DNA from: Caballeronia concitans
GTDB lineage: Bacteria; Pseudomonadota; Gammaproteobacteria; Burkholderiales; Burkholderiaceae
Direction of reading: 5' to 3'
Assembly: GCF_001544615.1 (NCBI RefSeq)
Contig: NZ_FCNV02000001.1
Span: forward strand, 1,273,602-1,337,601
Length of the DNA: 64,000 bases
The notes below the pieces were generated by a model. That model was not told the DNA's origin, searched no databases, and saw only the letters and a program-made list of their open reading frames with translations. Shown piece after piece: positions 18,097 through 28,334 of the stretch. Position 1 is the stretch's first letter. Every line of letters begins with the position of its first letter. Position numbers and translations under genes: made by a program.

Positions 18097-18915
18097 TCAG
18101 CGCTGGGCTTCTCGTTGAGCTTCTCGCTGTCCTTGCGCGGACAGTTCCGGGTGATAGCCGAGCGATCGCGATATTTCGAGCGCGGTATGGCTCAACTGCT
18201 TGAGCCACGCGTCCTGCAGACGATCCGCCGGCGCGGAAAGCGACAGCCCCGCGACGAGCCGACCGGTGTCGTCGTAGATGCCTGCCGCGATGCAGCGCAC
18301 GCCGAGTTCCAGTTCCTCGTTGTCGCGCGCGCACGATTGCTGGCGCACGAACGACAGCTCGCGTTCGAGCTTCGCCAGATCCGTGATGCTGTTCTGCGTG
18401 TGCCCCGACAAGCCGGTGCGCATCGCGTAGGCGCGCACGCGGGCGGCTTCGTCGGCGGCGAGAAAGAGCTTGCCGACCGACGTGAGATGCAGCGGCGCGC
18501 GTCCGCCGATCGCCCGCACGACCTGCATGCCGGATCGCTCCGAATACGCGCGCTCGATGTACACGATCTCGTCGCCCTGGCGCACCGAGAGGTTCACCGT
18601 CTGTCCCGTCTGCCGATGCAGCTCGCGCATCGGCGGCATCGCGGCTTCGCGCACCGAAAGGCGCGCCTTCACCAGATTGCCGAGTTCGAGCAGGCGCATC
18701 CCGAGCCGGTATGTGCCCGGATCGGACCGGTCCACGAGCCGGCAGAGCACCATGTCGTTCAGGATGCGGTGCGCGGTGGACGGATGCAGGCCAGTGCTAT
18801 GCGAGAGTTCCTTCAGGCTGACGGGATCGGTGTGATCGGCGAGCGCGTCGAGCAGGCTCATCATGCGTTCGATCACCTGAATGGATGTCTTGGAGTCCGG
18901 GTTCGTATCGCTCAT
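18097..18915 (-). CDS. IclR family transcriptional regulator
   Basis: 272 residues. Winged helix-turn-helix at about 12-75 (SLKELSHSTGLHPSTAHRIL) followed by the IclR effector domain (about 85-260, with LSVRQGDEIVYIERAYS and LELGVRCIAAGIYDD). Divergent from lutA with about 145 bases between the start codons, so the lactate-utilisation pair is the likely target, probably with a small carboxylic acid as ligand; this is inferred from position. The C terminus is a short Gln/Arg/Glu repeat (GQREAQREAQR), which looks like a recent expansion. Confidence 0.9.
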   Translation of the reverse strand: MSDTNPDSKTSIQVIERMMSLLDALADHTDPVSLKELSHSTGLHPSTAHRILNDMVLCRLVDRSDPGTYRLGMRLLELGNLVKARLSVREAAMPPMRELHRQTGQTVNLSVRQGDEIVYIERAYSERSGMQVVRAIGGRAPLHLTSVGKLFLAADEAARVRAYAMRTGLSGHTQNSITDLAKLERELSFVRQQSCARDNEELELGVRCIAAGIYDDTGRLVAGLSLSAPADRLQDAWLKQLSHTALEISRSLGYHPELSAQGQREAQREAQR

Positions 18916-19061
18916 CGTGAAAAATCGGTTGATGCGTCAAACAGCGGAATATCGATTGTATCTCATAATGTGAAAAGAAAAGTCGATGGCGTTCGAAGCC
19001 GCCGCGCTTTCGCGGATAATCGACGTGCCCTGCAATACACGAACAACAAAGGAACGCCCTC

Positions 19062-19799
19062 ATGCGAGTCGGTTTATTCGTCACGTGTCTGATCGACATG
19101 ATGCGCCCGGAAATCGGCTTCTCGGTCATCAAGCTGATCGAGCGCGCCGGCTTCGAAGTGACCGTGCCGCCCGCGCAGACGTGCTGCGGCCAGCCGGCGT
19201 ACAACTCGGGTGATCGGCGGCTGGCGCGCGATCTCGCCGAGAAGACGCTGCGCGAATTCGAGCAGTTCGATTATGTGGTCGTGCCGTCCGGCTCGTGCGG
19301 CGGCATGATTCGCGCGCATTACGGCGATCTTTTTCGCGACGATCCCGAACTGATGAACCGCTTCGCGCGGCTGCAACCGCTTGTGTTCGAGCTGACCGAT
19401 TTTCTCGTCAACGTGGCGAAGGCGCGCATGGAGCCGGGCGTTTTCGACGGCATGGTGACGTATCACGATTCCTGTTCCGGCCTGCGCGAGCTCGGCGTGA
19501 AGACGCAGCCGCGCGAGCTGCTCGCGCAAGCCGGCGTGCCGGTGACGGAGATGGCCGGCTGCGAGCATTGCTGCGGTTTCGGTGGCACGTTCGCGGTGAA
19601 GTACGGTGATATCTCGACGGCGATCGTCGATGAGAAATGCGCGAACATCAAGGCGAGCGGGGCGCAAGCGGTGGTGCTGGGCGATCTCGGCTGCATGCTG
19701 AACATCGAAGGGCGGCTGCGCCGCACGGGCGATACCGCGACGCGCGTGCTGCATATCGCGCAAGTGCTCGCCGGCGACGCGCAGCGCAACGCATCATAA
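19062..19799 (+). CDS. lutA: LutA/YkgE-type (Fe-S)-binding lactate-oxidation subunit
   Basis: 245 residues of the CCG-domain family. Two Cys-rich cassettes are visible: QTCCGQPAYNSGD near residue 40 with SGSCGG near residue 81, and HDSCSGLRELG near residue 136 with GCEHCCGFGG near residue 166. In the LutABC system these proteins oxidise L-lactate to pyruvate in the cytoplasm and pass electrons through Fe-S centres. Followed by lutB after 10 bases, so it is an operon. The start at MRVGLFVTCL matches the family. Confidence 0.92.
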   Translation: MRVGLFVTCLIDMMRPEIGFSVIKLIERAGFEVTVPPAQTCCGQPAYNSGDRRLARDLAEKTLREFEQFDYVVVPSGSCGGMIRAHYGDLFRDDPELMNRFARLQPLVFELTDFLVNVAKARMEPGVFDGMVTYHDSCSGLRELGVKTQPRELLAQAGVPVTEMAGCEHCCGFGGTFAVKYGDISTAIVDEKCANIKASGAQAVVLGDLGCMLNIEGRLRRTGDTATRVLHIAQVLAGDAQRNAS

Positions 19800-19809
19800 G
19801 AGGGCGCAC

Positions 19810-21222
19810 ATGCAAGTCCAGACGATGCACTTCAAGGCGCGAGCCGGCAGCAAGCTCGCCGACGAACGGCTGCAGCAGAACCTCACCAAACTCTCGACCA
19901 AGTTCGTGAGCGCGCGCGCAACCGCCGTGCGCGACATCGACTTCGAAGCGACGCGCGCCGCGCTCAAGGAACGCCGCAATCGCGCGCTCGACAATCTCGA
20001 CGTGTGGCTCGAAACCTTCGAGCGCGAAGCGACGCGGCGCGGGGCCACCGTGCTGTACGCGGAATCGACGCAGGACGCGGCGCGGCTCGTCGCGGAGATT
20101 GCGCGCGAACACGGCGTGAAGAAGGTCATCAAGACCAAGTCGATGGTATCGGAAGAGATGCAGCTGAACCGCGTGCTCGGCGAGATGGGCGTGCAGTCCA
20201 TCGAGACGGACCTCGGCGAATACATCCTGCAGATCAACGATAACGAACCGCCGAGCCACATCATCGCGCCCGTCGTTCACAAGGACAAGGAGCAGATCGC
20301 CGACCTCTTCGCGAAGACGCACGGCAAGCCGCGCCTGACCGACATCCCCGCGATGACGCGCGAGGCGCGCGAAGTGTTGCGGCCGCATTTCATGTCGGCG
20401 GACATGGGCGTGACGGGCGGCAACTTTCTGATCGCGGAGACGGGGTCGGTGGCCGTCGTCACGAACGAGGGCAACGAAGGCATGTGCACGGTGATGCCGC
20501 GCGTCCATGTGGCCGTGACGGGCATCGAGAAAGTGCTGCCGACGCTCGAAGATCTCGCCACCGCCATGCGCCTCTTGCCGCGTTCGGCGACCGGGCAGAC
20601 CATCTCGAACTATTTCTCGCTGCTCACGGGTCCGCGCGCGCCGGGCGAGACGGACGGTCCGGAGCACATGTATTTCGTCCTCGTCGATGGCGGGCGCACC
20701 GGGCTCATCGGCGGCGAGTTCCAGGAAATGCTGCGCTGCATTCGCTGCGGCGCGTGCATGAATCACTGCCCGGTGTATCAGAAGATCGGCGGACACGCGT
20801 ATGGCTGGGTGTATCCCGGCCCGATGGGTTCCGTGCTGACGCCGGCTTATGTCGGCATCGAGAAGGCGCTCGACCTGCCGCAAGCCGCCACGCTCTGCGG
20901 CGAGTGCAATAGCGTGTGTCCCGTGGGCATTCCGCTCTCCGACTTGCTGCGCAAGCTGCGCGAGAAGCAGATGGAGCGGCGTCTGCGTCCGTGGACGGAA
21001 CGTGCGGCGCTCGCCGCGTGGGGTTATCTGGCGATGCGCCCGACCGCGTATGCGCTCTTCACGAAACTGGCCGTGCGGGTCATGGAGCGCATCGGCGGCA
21101 AGCGAAAGGCGATTTCGCGACTGCCGTTTGGCGCCGGATGGACCGCCACGCGCGATATGCCCGCGCCCGTCGGCCGCACGTTCCGCGAGTTATACAAGGC
21201 GCAGCAGTCGCATATCGGATGA
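19810..21222 (+). CDS. lutB: LutB/YkgF-type lactate-oxidation iron-sulphur protein
   Basis: 470 residues. N-terminal LUD domain (about 60-290), then two 4Fe-4S motifs, CIRCGACMNHCP (about residue 311) and CGECNSVCP (about residue 362), and a C-terminal extension of about 90 residues that is common in LutB proteins. Works with LutA. The usual third gene lutC is absent: a strong hairpin follows the stop at once and the next gene lies on the other strand, so LutC must be encoded elsewhere or be dispensable. Confidence 0.93.
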   Translation: MQVQTMHFKARAGSKLADERLQQNLTKLSTKFVSARATAVRDIDFEATRAALKERRNRALDNLDVWLETFEREATRRGATVLYAESTQDAARLVAEIAREHGVKKVIKTKSMVSEEMQLNRVLGEMGVQSIETDLGEYILQINDNEPPSHIIAPVVHKDKEQIADLFAKTHGKPRLTDIPAMTREAREVLRPHFMSADMGVTGGNFLIAETGSVAVVTNEGNEGMCTVMPRVHVAVTGIEKVLPTLEDLATAMRLLPRSATGQTISNYFSLLTGPRAPGETDGPEHMYFVLVDGGRTGLIGGEFQEMLRCIRCGACMNHCPVYQKIGGHAYGWVYPGPMGSVLTPAYVGIEKALDLPQAATLCGECNSVCPVGIPLSDLLRKLREKQMERRLRPWTERAALAAWGYLAMRPTAYALFTKLAVRVMERIGGKRKAISRLPFGAGWTATRDMPAPVGRTFRELYKAQQSHIG

Positions 21223-21242
21223 AAACGCCTCGCCCAAAGGAA

Positions 21243-21276
21243 AGGCCGCGCCGGATCGTGTGATCCGGCGCGGCCT
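21243..21276 (+). terminator. hairpin terminator of lutAB
   Basis: Perfect 15-bp arms (AGGCCGCGCCGGATC / GATCCGGCGCGGCCT), GTGT loop, then GTCTTC; 20 bases after the lutB stop. The T run is poor but the stem is very stable. It may also end the converging lipoprotein gene. Confidence 0.75.
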
Positions 21277-21303
21277 GTCTTCATTGCAGCGGCCTGTCGG
21301 CGA

Positions 21304-21816
21304 TCAGCCGCCGGTCCGCCCGAGAAAGCCGCGGTCGTTGCCGCCGTGATTGCTGGCACCGCCACCGCCACCACCGCCTCGCGCTGGAGCCTGCTGCGGT
21401 TGACCTTGCGGCTGCGCTTGCGGCGGATGCGGCCGCACGCCGCCGACCGCCTGAGGCATCGGCGCGCCGCCGCCTGCTTGCGGGGGCGGGCCGCCGTGTT
21501 GCGGTGGGCCACCTGCCTGGCCGCCGTGGCCCGGCTCGCCGTGCGGCCGATTGTTCCAGCCGCCAGGCGGCGGGCGGCGATATCCAGGGCTGTCGTCCCA
21601 ATAACGGCGTGGTCCCGAGTAATACCCGCCATTGATGACGACGCCCGGCTGCACGACCGGCCCGCCGTAGTAAGCAGGATAGGCCGGGTAGGCGGCGTAG
21701 CCCGGATCGTCGTACGTAGCGGGGTAACCGCCGCCATACATCGGACCATCGGGATAGGCCGCGCATCCGCCGAGCAGCAGCGCCGAGGAAACCATCACTA
21801 AACCAGCGACTTTCAT
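21304..21816 (-). CDS. glycine/proline-rich putative lipoprotein
   Basis: 170 residues from ATG 21816, chosen because it begins a compact lipoprotein signal ending in the lipobox LLGGC (Cys at about residue 18); an alternative ATG 33 bases upstream would add 11 residues. The mature part starts with Tyr/Gly/Pro-rich sequence (YPAYPAYYGGP) and continues as Gly/Pro/Gln repeats without recognisable folded domain, ending in a poly-Gly patch. Expected to be anchored in the outer membrane. Function unknown. Confidence 0.7.
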   Translation of the reverse strand: MKVAGLVMVSSALLLGGCAAYPDGPMYGGGYPATYDDPGYAAYPAYPAYYGGPVVQPGVVINGGYYSGPRRYWDDSPGYRRPPPGGWNNRPHGEPGHGGQAGGPPQHGGPPPQAGGGAPMPQAVGGVRPHPPQAQPQGQPQQAPARGGGGGGGASNHGGNDRGFLGRTGG

Positions 21817-22077
21817 GACCGTTGAATTATGGGTTGTGCGTATAAGCATTAAGACACCGGCGCAGGGACATTGTCCCCAACAACTTTGTAAGCCTTTATG
21901 ACGGCGTGACGCGGGGTTTCGTCAGGCAGCGAGACAGGCCGAGAACTTGCTTGTTGCCATTAACGCAACGAACCTTCCCTGTTCGACGACTTTTTCAGTA
22001 ACGGCCGATTGCGTACCATCCAAACGTCGACAAGTGGGCGAGCGCGCCTGCAACGGCATCGAACTGAAGGCAGTCCC

Positions 22078-22299
22078 ATGAAAAAGACAATATCGACTTA
22101 CTGGCCTCTCGCCATCCTGTTAATCGCCGTGCTGACCTTCTGCATGCATGCGGAAGAGCGCGAATCGGCGGCGCTTCGCCGTCAGCAAGTGGACGTCGGA
22201 AGCGTGAGCGCGGAACTGGCGCGCGCGATCTCATACGGTCTCGTCGATTCCGACGACGCGACAGCGCCTGTCGCGCATCCCGCGCCGCGCACGCTCTGA
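22078..22299 (+). CDS. small single-pass membrane or secreted protein
   Basis: 73 residues starting MKKTISTYWPLAILLIAVLTFCMH, a single hydrophobic helix of about 17 residues after a basic start, then a charged tail (EERESAALRRQQ) and a Pro/Ala-rich end. GAAGG lies 6 bases upstream of the ATG. No family recognised. The hydrophobic start is either an uncleaved anchor or a signal peptide; I cannot decide. Confidence 0.5.
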   Translation: MKKTISTYWPLAILLIAVLTFCMHAEERESAALRRQQVDVGSVSAELARAISYGLVDSDDATAPVAHPAPRTL

Positions 22300-22346
22300 C
22301 GAAAGCGCGCGCCTGCCGCCGAGGCGGCGCTTGCATCGAGCACAAA

Positions 22347-22379
22347 AAATGGCGTCCTTCCACGCGAAGGACGCCATTT
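22347..22379 (-). terminator. intrinsic terminator of tyrB
   Basis: 14-bp arms (AAATGGCGTCCTTC / GAAGGACGCCATTT) with a CACGC loop; on the minus strand it is followed by six T. About 20 bases after the tyrB stop. Confidence 0.85.
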
Positions 22380-22399
22380 CTGTTTGCAGCGAACGAAGC

Positions 22400-23599
22400 T
22401 TAACGCAGCACGCTGGCGACCGCGTTGGCGACGACATCCAGATTGCGCGTATTCAGCGCGGCCACGCAGATGCGGCCCGTGCTCACGGCGTAGATGCCGA
22501 ACTCTTCACGCAGACGATCTACTTGCGCGGCGGTCAGCCCGGAGTAGGAGAACATGCCGCGCTGCGCATCGACGAACGAGAAATCGCGATCGACGCCCGC
22601 CGCCTTCAGACGCTGCACGAGGCCGTTGCGCATCGCGCGGATACGGTCGCGCATTTCGCCGAGTTCCTGCTCCCACGTCGCGCGCAATTCGGGCGACGCC
22701 AGCACCGCCGCGACGACCGAGCCGCCGTGCGTCGGCGGGTTCGAGTAGTTCGTGCGGATCACGCGCTTCAGTTGCGACAGCACGCGCGCCGATTCTTCCT
22801 TCGCGGCCGTGATGATGGACAGCGCGCCGACGCGCTCGCCGTACAGCGAGAACGACTTCGAGAACGACGACGACACGAACACGTTCAGATCGGACGCGGC
22901 GAAAAGGCGCACGGCGGCGGCATCGGCGTCGATGCTTTCGCCGAAACCCTGATACGCGATGTCGAGGAACGGCACGAGGTTGCGCGCCTTCACGACTTCG
23001 ACGACCTGGCGCCATTGCGCCTCCGTCAGGTCGACGCCCGTGGGGTTATGGCAGCACGCGTGCAGCACGACGATCGTGCCCGGCGCATAGCCGTTCAGCG
23101 CGGCGAGCATGCCCTCGAAGTTCACGCCGTGCGTGGCGGCGTCGTAGTACGGATAGTTGACGACTTCGAAGCCCGCGCCTTCGAAAAGCGCGCGATGGTT
23201 TTCCCAGCTCGGATCGCTGATCGCGACCTTCGCGTTCGGGTTCACGCGCTTCAGGAAATCCGCGCCGATCTTCAGCGCGCCGGTGCCGCCCAGCGCCTGC
23301 GCGGTGACGACGCGGCCCGCGGCGATCAGCGGCGAATCCTTGCCGAGCAGCAGCGTTTGCACGGCGGCGTCATAAGCGGCGATGCCCTCGATCGGCAGAT
23401 AGCCGCGCGGCAGCGCGGCGTCGACGCGGGCTTTCTCGGCTTCGCGCACGGCGCGCAGCAGCGGAATCTTGCCTTCTTCGTTGGTGTACACGCCGACGCC
23501 CAGATTGACCTTGGTCGGGCGCGGATCGGCGTTGAAGGCTTCGTTGAGGCCCAGAATCGGGTCGCGGGGGGCGAGTTCGACGGCAGAGAAAAGAGACAT
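22400..23599 (-). CDS. tyrB: aromatic amino acid aminotransferase (class I/II, PLP-dependent)
   Basis: 399 residues, the normal length of the aspartate/tyrosine aminotransferase family. The PLP lysine lies in SSSFSKSFSLYGERVG (about residue 250); HACCHNPTGVD, the GVGVYTNEEG segment near the N terminus and the C-terminal SYSGLTAAQVDRLREE are typical. It transfers amino groups between 2-oxoglutarate and aromatic or dicarboxylic amino acids in the cytosol. Separated from uvrB by a divergent 420-base region. Aspartate aminotransferase activity cannot be ruled out from sequence alone. Confidence 0.9.
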   Translation of the reverse strand: MSLFSAVELAPRDPILGLNEAFNADPRPTKVNLGVGVYTNEEGKIPLLRAVREAEKARVDAALPRGYLPIEGIAAYDAAVQTLLLGKDSPLIAAGRVVTAQALGGTGALKIGADFLKRVNPNAKVAISDPSWENHRALFEGAGFEVVNYPYYDAATHGVNFEGMLAALNGYAPGTIVVLHACCHNPTGVDLTEAQWRQVVEVVKARNLVPFLDIAYQGFGESIDADAAAVRLFAASDLNVFVSSSFSKSFSLYGERVGALSIITAAKEESARVLSQLKRVIRTNYSNPPTHGGSVVAAVLASPELRATWEQELGEMRDRIRAMRNGLVQRLKAAGVDRDFSFVDAQRGMFSYSGLTAAQVDRLREEFGIYAVSTGRICVAALNTRNLDVVANAVASVLR

Positions 23600-24018
23600 G
23601 GTCTATCGGCAGTGAGGAAAGGACATGCGGCAGGAGTGCGGACGGCGGAGCTTCTCGACCGCGTCGCGCCTCGATGGCCGGAAAGCTGGCTCGGCGCGCG
23701 GGCGTCATCGGCATGAAAGAGGCGTTTCGAACGCCGTCTTGCCGGTGAGCGCAGTCGATCATTGTAACGAATCCCGCCGATGTTTCGTCGGTGGCTGACG
23801 CGAATCCGCGTGCTTTTTACCGGTATCGTCGCGGAAGATCGACACATGCCGCCGCGCCGCGCTTGAGATATCGAGCGGGAGCCCAATGTGCTGGAAACGA
23901 CGCGCGGCATGCGGAGAACTTCCGGATGCCGCCCCATTCCGCCCACCGTCCGGGCGCTGCGGCAGTTCCGCGGCAGCCGTTAAAATGGATGTTTGCCCTG
24001 GCGAAGACTCTCGTTCCC

Positions 24019-26115
<2,097 letters not shown>

Positions 26116-26459
26116 GTGCGGACAAGCGGCTACAGGCGGCGGACAGGCGATCCGCCGCTTTCTTGATCGCGATGCCGCGCGTCGTCCGGCGCCCGAAAAG
26201 CCTTACTGCGTCTAGGTTGTAAGCTCCGTCAAATTGTTGTGCTCATCGAACGATGCTAAACTGGCGAAAATTGAGAATGGTTCGTATTAACGTTCGCGAT
26301 GACCGTGCGAGTGGACGTCGCGTACCGGTGCGAATCGTCTCGGCGGGAGGTTGTCCCGACCTGCGCGGCGAGAAGCGCCGTTTCGGCCGGGCTGTCCTGT
26401 AGCGTGGCCGCGCGGCAGCACTGCGCCGCGAGCCGATCCATAAAAACAAGGAGTATCTG
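26116..26459. other. intergenic region uvrB-ftrA
   Basis: About 340 bases with no gene. It holds a hairpin after uvrB (arms 26136-26143 and 26151-26158, GCGGCGGA / TCCGCCGC, followed by TTTCTT) that is a likely uvrB terminator, and a Fur-box-like site at 26269-26287. The last 150 bases are a leader to ftrA. Confidence 0.6.
26269..26287 (+). promoter_or_regulatory. Fur-box-like site upstream of ftrABCD
   Basis: ATTGAGAATGGTTCGTATT resembles betaproteobacterial Fur boxes of the TGAGAATnnTTC type, 172 bases before ftrA. It suggests iron repression of the operon. Confidence 0.55.
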
Positions 26460-27005
26460 ATGGGTTCTACGTTGATGCGCGGCCTTGTCGCCGCCGCTGG
26501 CCTCACGGCGATGATGGCGGCTTCCGCTGCCGAATATCCGATCGGAAAGCAGCATATCGAAGGCGGCATGGAAACCGGCGCCGTCTATCTGCAGCCGATC
26601 ACGATGGCGCCGGAAGGCATGATGCGCAAGGCGTCGGATTCGGACATCCATCTGGAAGCGGACATTCACGCGGTCAAGAACAATCCGAACGGTTTCGCCG
26701 AAGGCGACTGGATGCCGTACCTGAACGTCACGTACGAACTGAACAAAGTGGGCACGACGCAGTCCGTCAAGGGCGACCTGATGCCGATGGTCGCAAGCGA
26801 CGGCCCGCACTACGGCGACAACGTCAAGCTCTTCGGGCCGGGCAAGTATCACCTGAAGCTGCATGTCTCGCCGCCGTCGGAAACGGGCCACATGGCGTTC
26901 GGCCGTCACACCGACAAGGAAACGGGCGTCGGTCCGTGGTTCAAGCCGTTCACGATCGAATACGACTTCCCGTTCGCGGGCATCGGCAAGAAGGGCGGGT
27001 ATTGA
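26460..27005 (+). CDS. ftrA: periplasmic P19/FtrA-type iron transport protein
   Basis: 181 residues with a signal peptide (cleavage after about SAAEYPIG). The mature part begins with EYPIGKQHIEGGMETGAVYLQP, the hallmark of the P19/FtrA family, which binds iron and copper in the periplasm; conserved Met and His pairs appear in GGMETGA, DIHLEADIHA and ETGHMAFGRHTDKETGVGPWF. It is the first gene of a four-gene cluster in the order known for Bordetella FtrABCD ferrous-iron uptake. GGAG lies about 8 bases upstream of the ATG. Confidence 0.9.
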   Translation: MGSTLMRGLVAAAGLTAMMAASAAEYPIGKQHIEGGMETGAVYLQPITMAPEGMMRKASDSDIHLEADIHAVKNNPNGFAEGDWMPYLNVTYELNKVGTTQSVKGDLMPMVASDGPHYGDNVKLFGPGKYHLKLHVSPPSETGHMAFGRHTDKETGVGPWFKPFTIEYDFPFAGIGKKGGY

Positions 27006-27079
27006 GCATCAAGCGCCCGCGCGCATGATTCGCGCGCCCGGCAGTCGCGTTGCCGGGCGCGTTCATTCAGGAAGTACCC

Positions 27080-27418
27080 ATGAAATCAAGAAGGCAGTTG
27101 ATTGCGCTCGCGGCGTTCGCATTCGGCGCATGCTTCGGCAGTGCGCAGGCCGCCGATCTGCCGACGTTCAAGCTCGAAATGAACGACGGCAAGCTCAATC
27201 CGGCGCGCATCGAAGTGCCGGCGGGACAGCGCATCAAGATCGAGGTGCATAACGTCGGCAAGGGCGCAGCGGAATTCGAAAGCGTGCAATTGCGCAAGGA
27301 AAAGGTGCTGGCTCCCGGCGCGGATTCGTTCGTCGTCATCGCGCCGCTCGATCCGGGCGAGTACAAGTTCTTCGACGATTTTCATCAGACGGCGCAAGGC
27401 GTCATCGTTGCGAAGTGA
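27080..27418 (+). CDS. ftrB: cupredoxin-domain periplasmic protein FtrB
   Basis: 112 residues: signal peptide of about 24 residues (MKSRRQLIALAAFAFGACFG, cleavage near AQAAD) and a cupredoxin-like domain as in EfeO N-domains (FKLEMNDGKLNPARIEVPAGQRIKIEVHN and APLDPGEYKFFDDFH). In the Ftr system FtrB is thought to oxidise or hand over iron to the permease FtrC. Lies 74 bases after ftrA and 64 bases before ftrC. Confidence 0.88.
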   Translation: MKSRRQLIALAAFAFGACFGSAQAADLPTFKLEMNDGKLNPARIEVPAGQRIKIEVHNVGKGAAEFESVQLRKEKVLAPGADSFVVIAPLDPGEYKFFDDFHQTAQGVIVAK

Positions 27419-27482
27419 TGTGCCGGGCGCGCGGGACTGCTCCGCGCGGCCGAAGTGAAGCAGAACTGCGGGAGGTTCGGTA

Positions 27483-28334
27483 ATGGGGCAGGTCCTTTTC
27501 ATCGTTTGGCGGGAAAGCGTCGAGGCGCTGCTGGTCGTCGGCATCCTGCATGCGTGGCTGAAAAACGGCGACCATCAGGCGCGGCGCGGCCTCCCTTACC
27601 TGTGGTTCGGCGTCGCCGCCGGGCTAGTGGCGGCGATCGCGCTGGGTGCGGCGCTCATCGGGTTCACCGAAGTGCTGTCGGGCAACGCGCAGGATTACTT
27701 CCAGACCGCGATGGTGCTGATCGCCTGCGTGCTGATCGTGCAGATGGTGCTGTGGATGAAACGGCACGGCCGCACGCTCAAACGCGACATGGAAACCTCG
27801 CTCCAGAAGAGCACGCAGGACGGGCACTGGTGGGGCATCGCGGTGCTCGTCGCGCTCGCCATCGCGCGTGAGGGCAGCGAAACGGCGGTGTTCCTCTACG
27901 GCGTCGGCTTCGGGCAGTCGGGGCACGTGCCGGCGTCGCAATATGCGGCGATCATCATCGGCTTCGGACTCGCGCTGCTGACGTTCTACGTGCTTCAGCT
28001 CGGCGGCAAGTTCTTTTCGTGGCGCTCGTTCTTCCGCGTCACCGAAATCATGCTGCTTTTCCTCGCGGCGGGTCTCTTCGAAACGGGCGTCGACAAGCTG
28101 ATCGACATGGAAGTGCTGCCGGTCATCGTCAATCAGGTGTGGAACACGTCCGCGCTGCTCGACGATTCCAGCACGTTCGGCTCGCTCGTCGCGGCGCTCA
28201 CCGGCTATCGCGCGCATCCGGCCGGCATGAATCTCGTCGCTTATGCGGTGTACTGGATCGTCATCTATCTGCTGATGCGCCGCTCCAATAACCAGATGGC
28301 GCAAAAACAGAAGGCGGCCAGCCGCCCAGCATGA
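27483..28334 (+). CDS. ftrC: FTR1-family high-affinity iron permease FtrC
   Basis: 283 residues with about seven membrane segments. Two REXXE-type iron-binding motifs are recognisable: WRESVEALLVVG near the N terminus (about residue 9) and AREGSETAVFLYG (about residue 131). Transports iron across the inner membrane. Its stop overlaps the ftrD start by 4 bases (ATGA), so the two are translationally coupled. Confidence 0.93.
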   Translation: MGQVLFIVWRESVEALLVVGILHAWLKNGDHQARRGLPYLWFGVAAGLVAAIALGAALIGFTEVLSGNAQDYFQTAMVLIACVLIVQMVLWMKRHGRTLKRDMETSLQKSTQDGHWWGIAVLVALAIAREGSETAVFLYGVGFGQSGHVPASQYAAIIIGFGLALLTFYVLQLGGKFFSWRSFFRVTEIMLLFLAAGLFETGVDKLIDMEVLPVIVNQVWNTSALLDDSSTFGSLVAALTGYRAHPAGMNLVAYAVYWIVIYLLMRRSNNQMAQKQKAASRPA

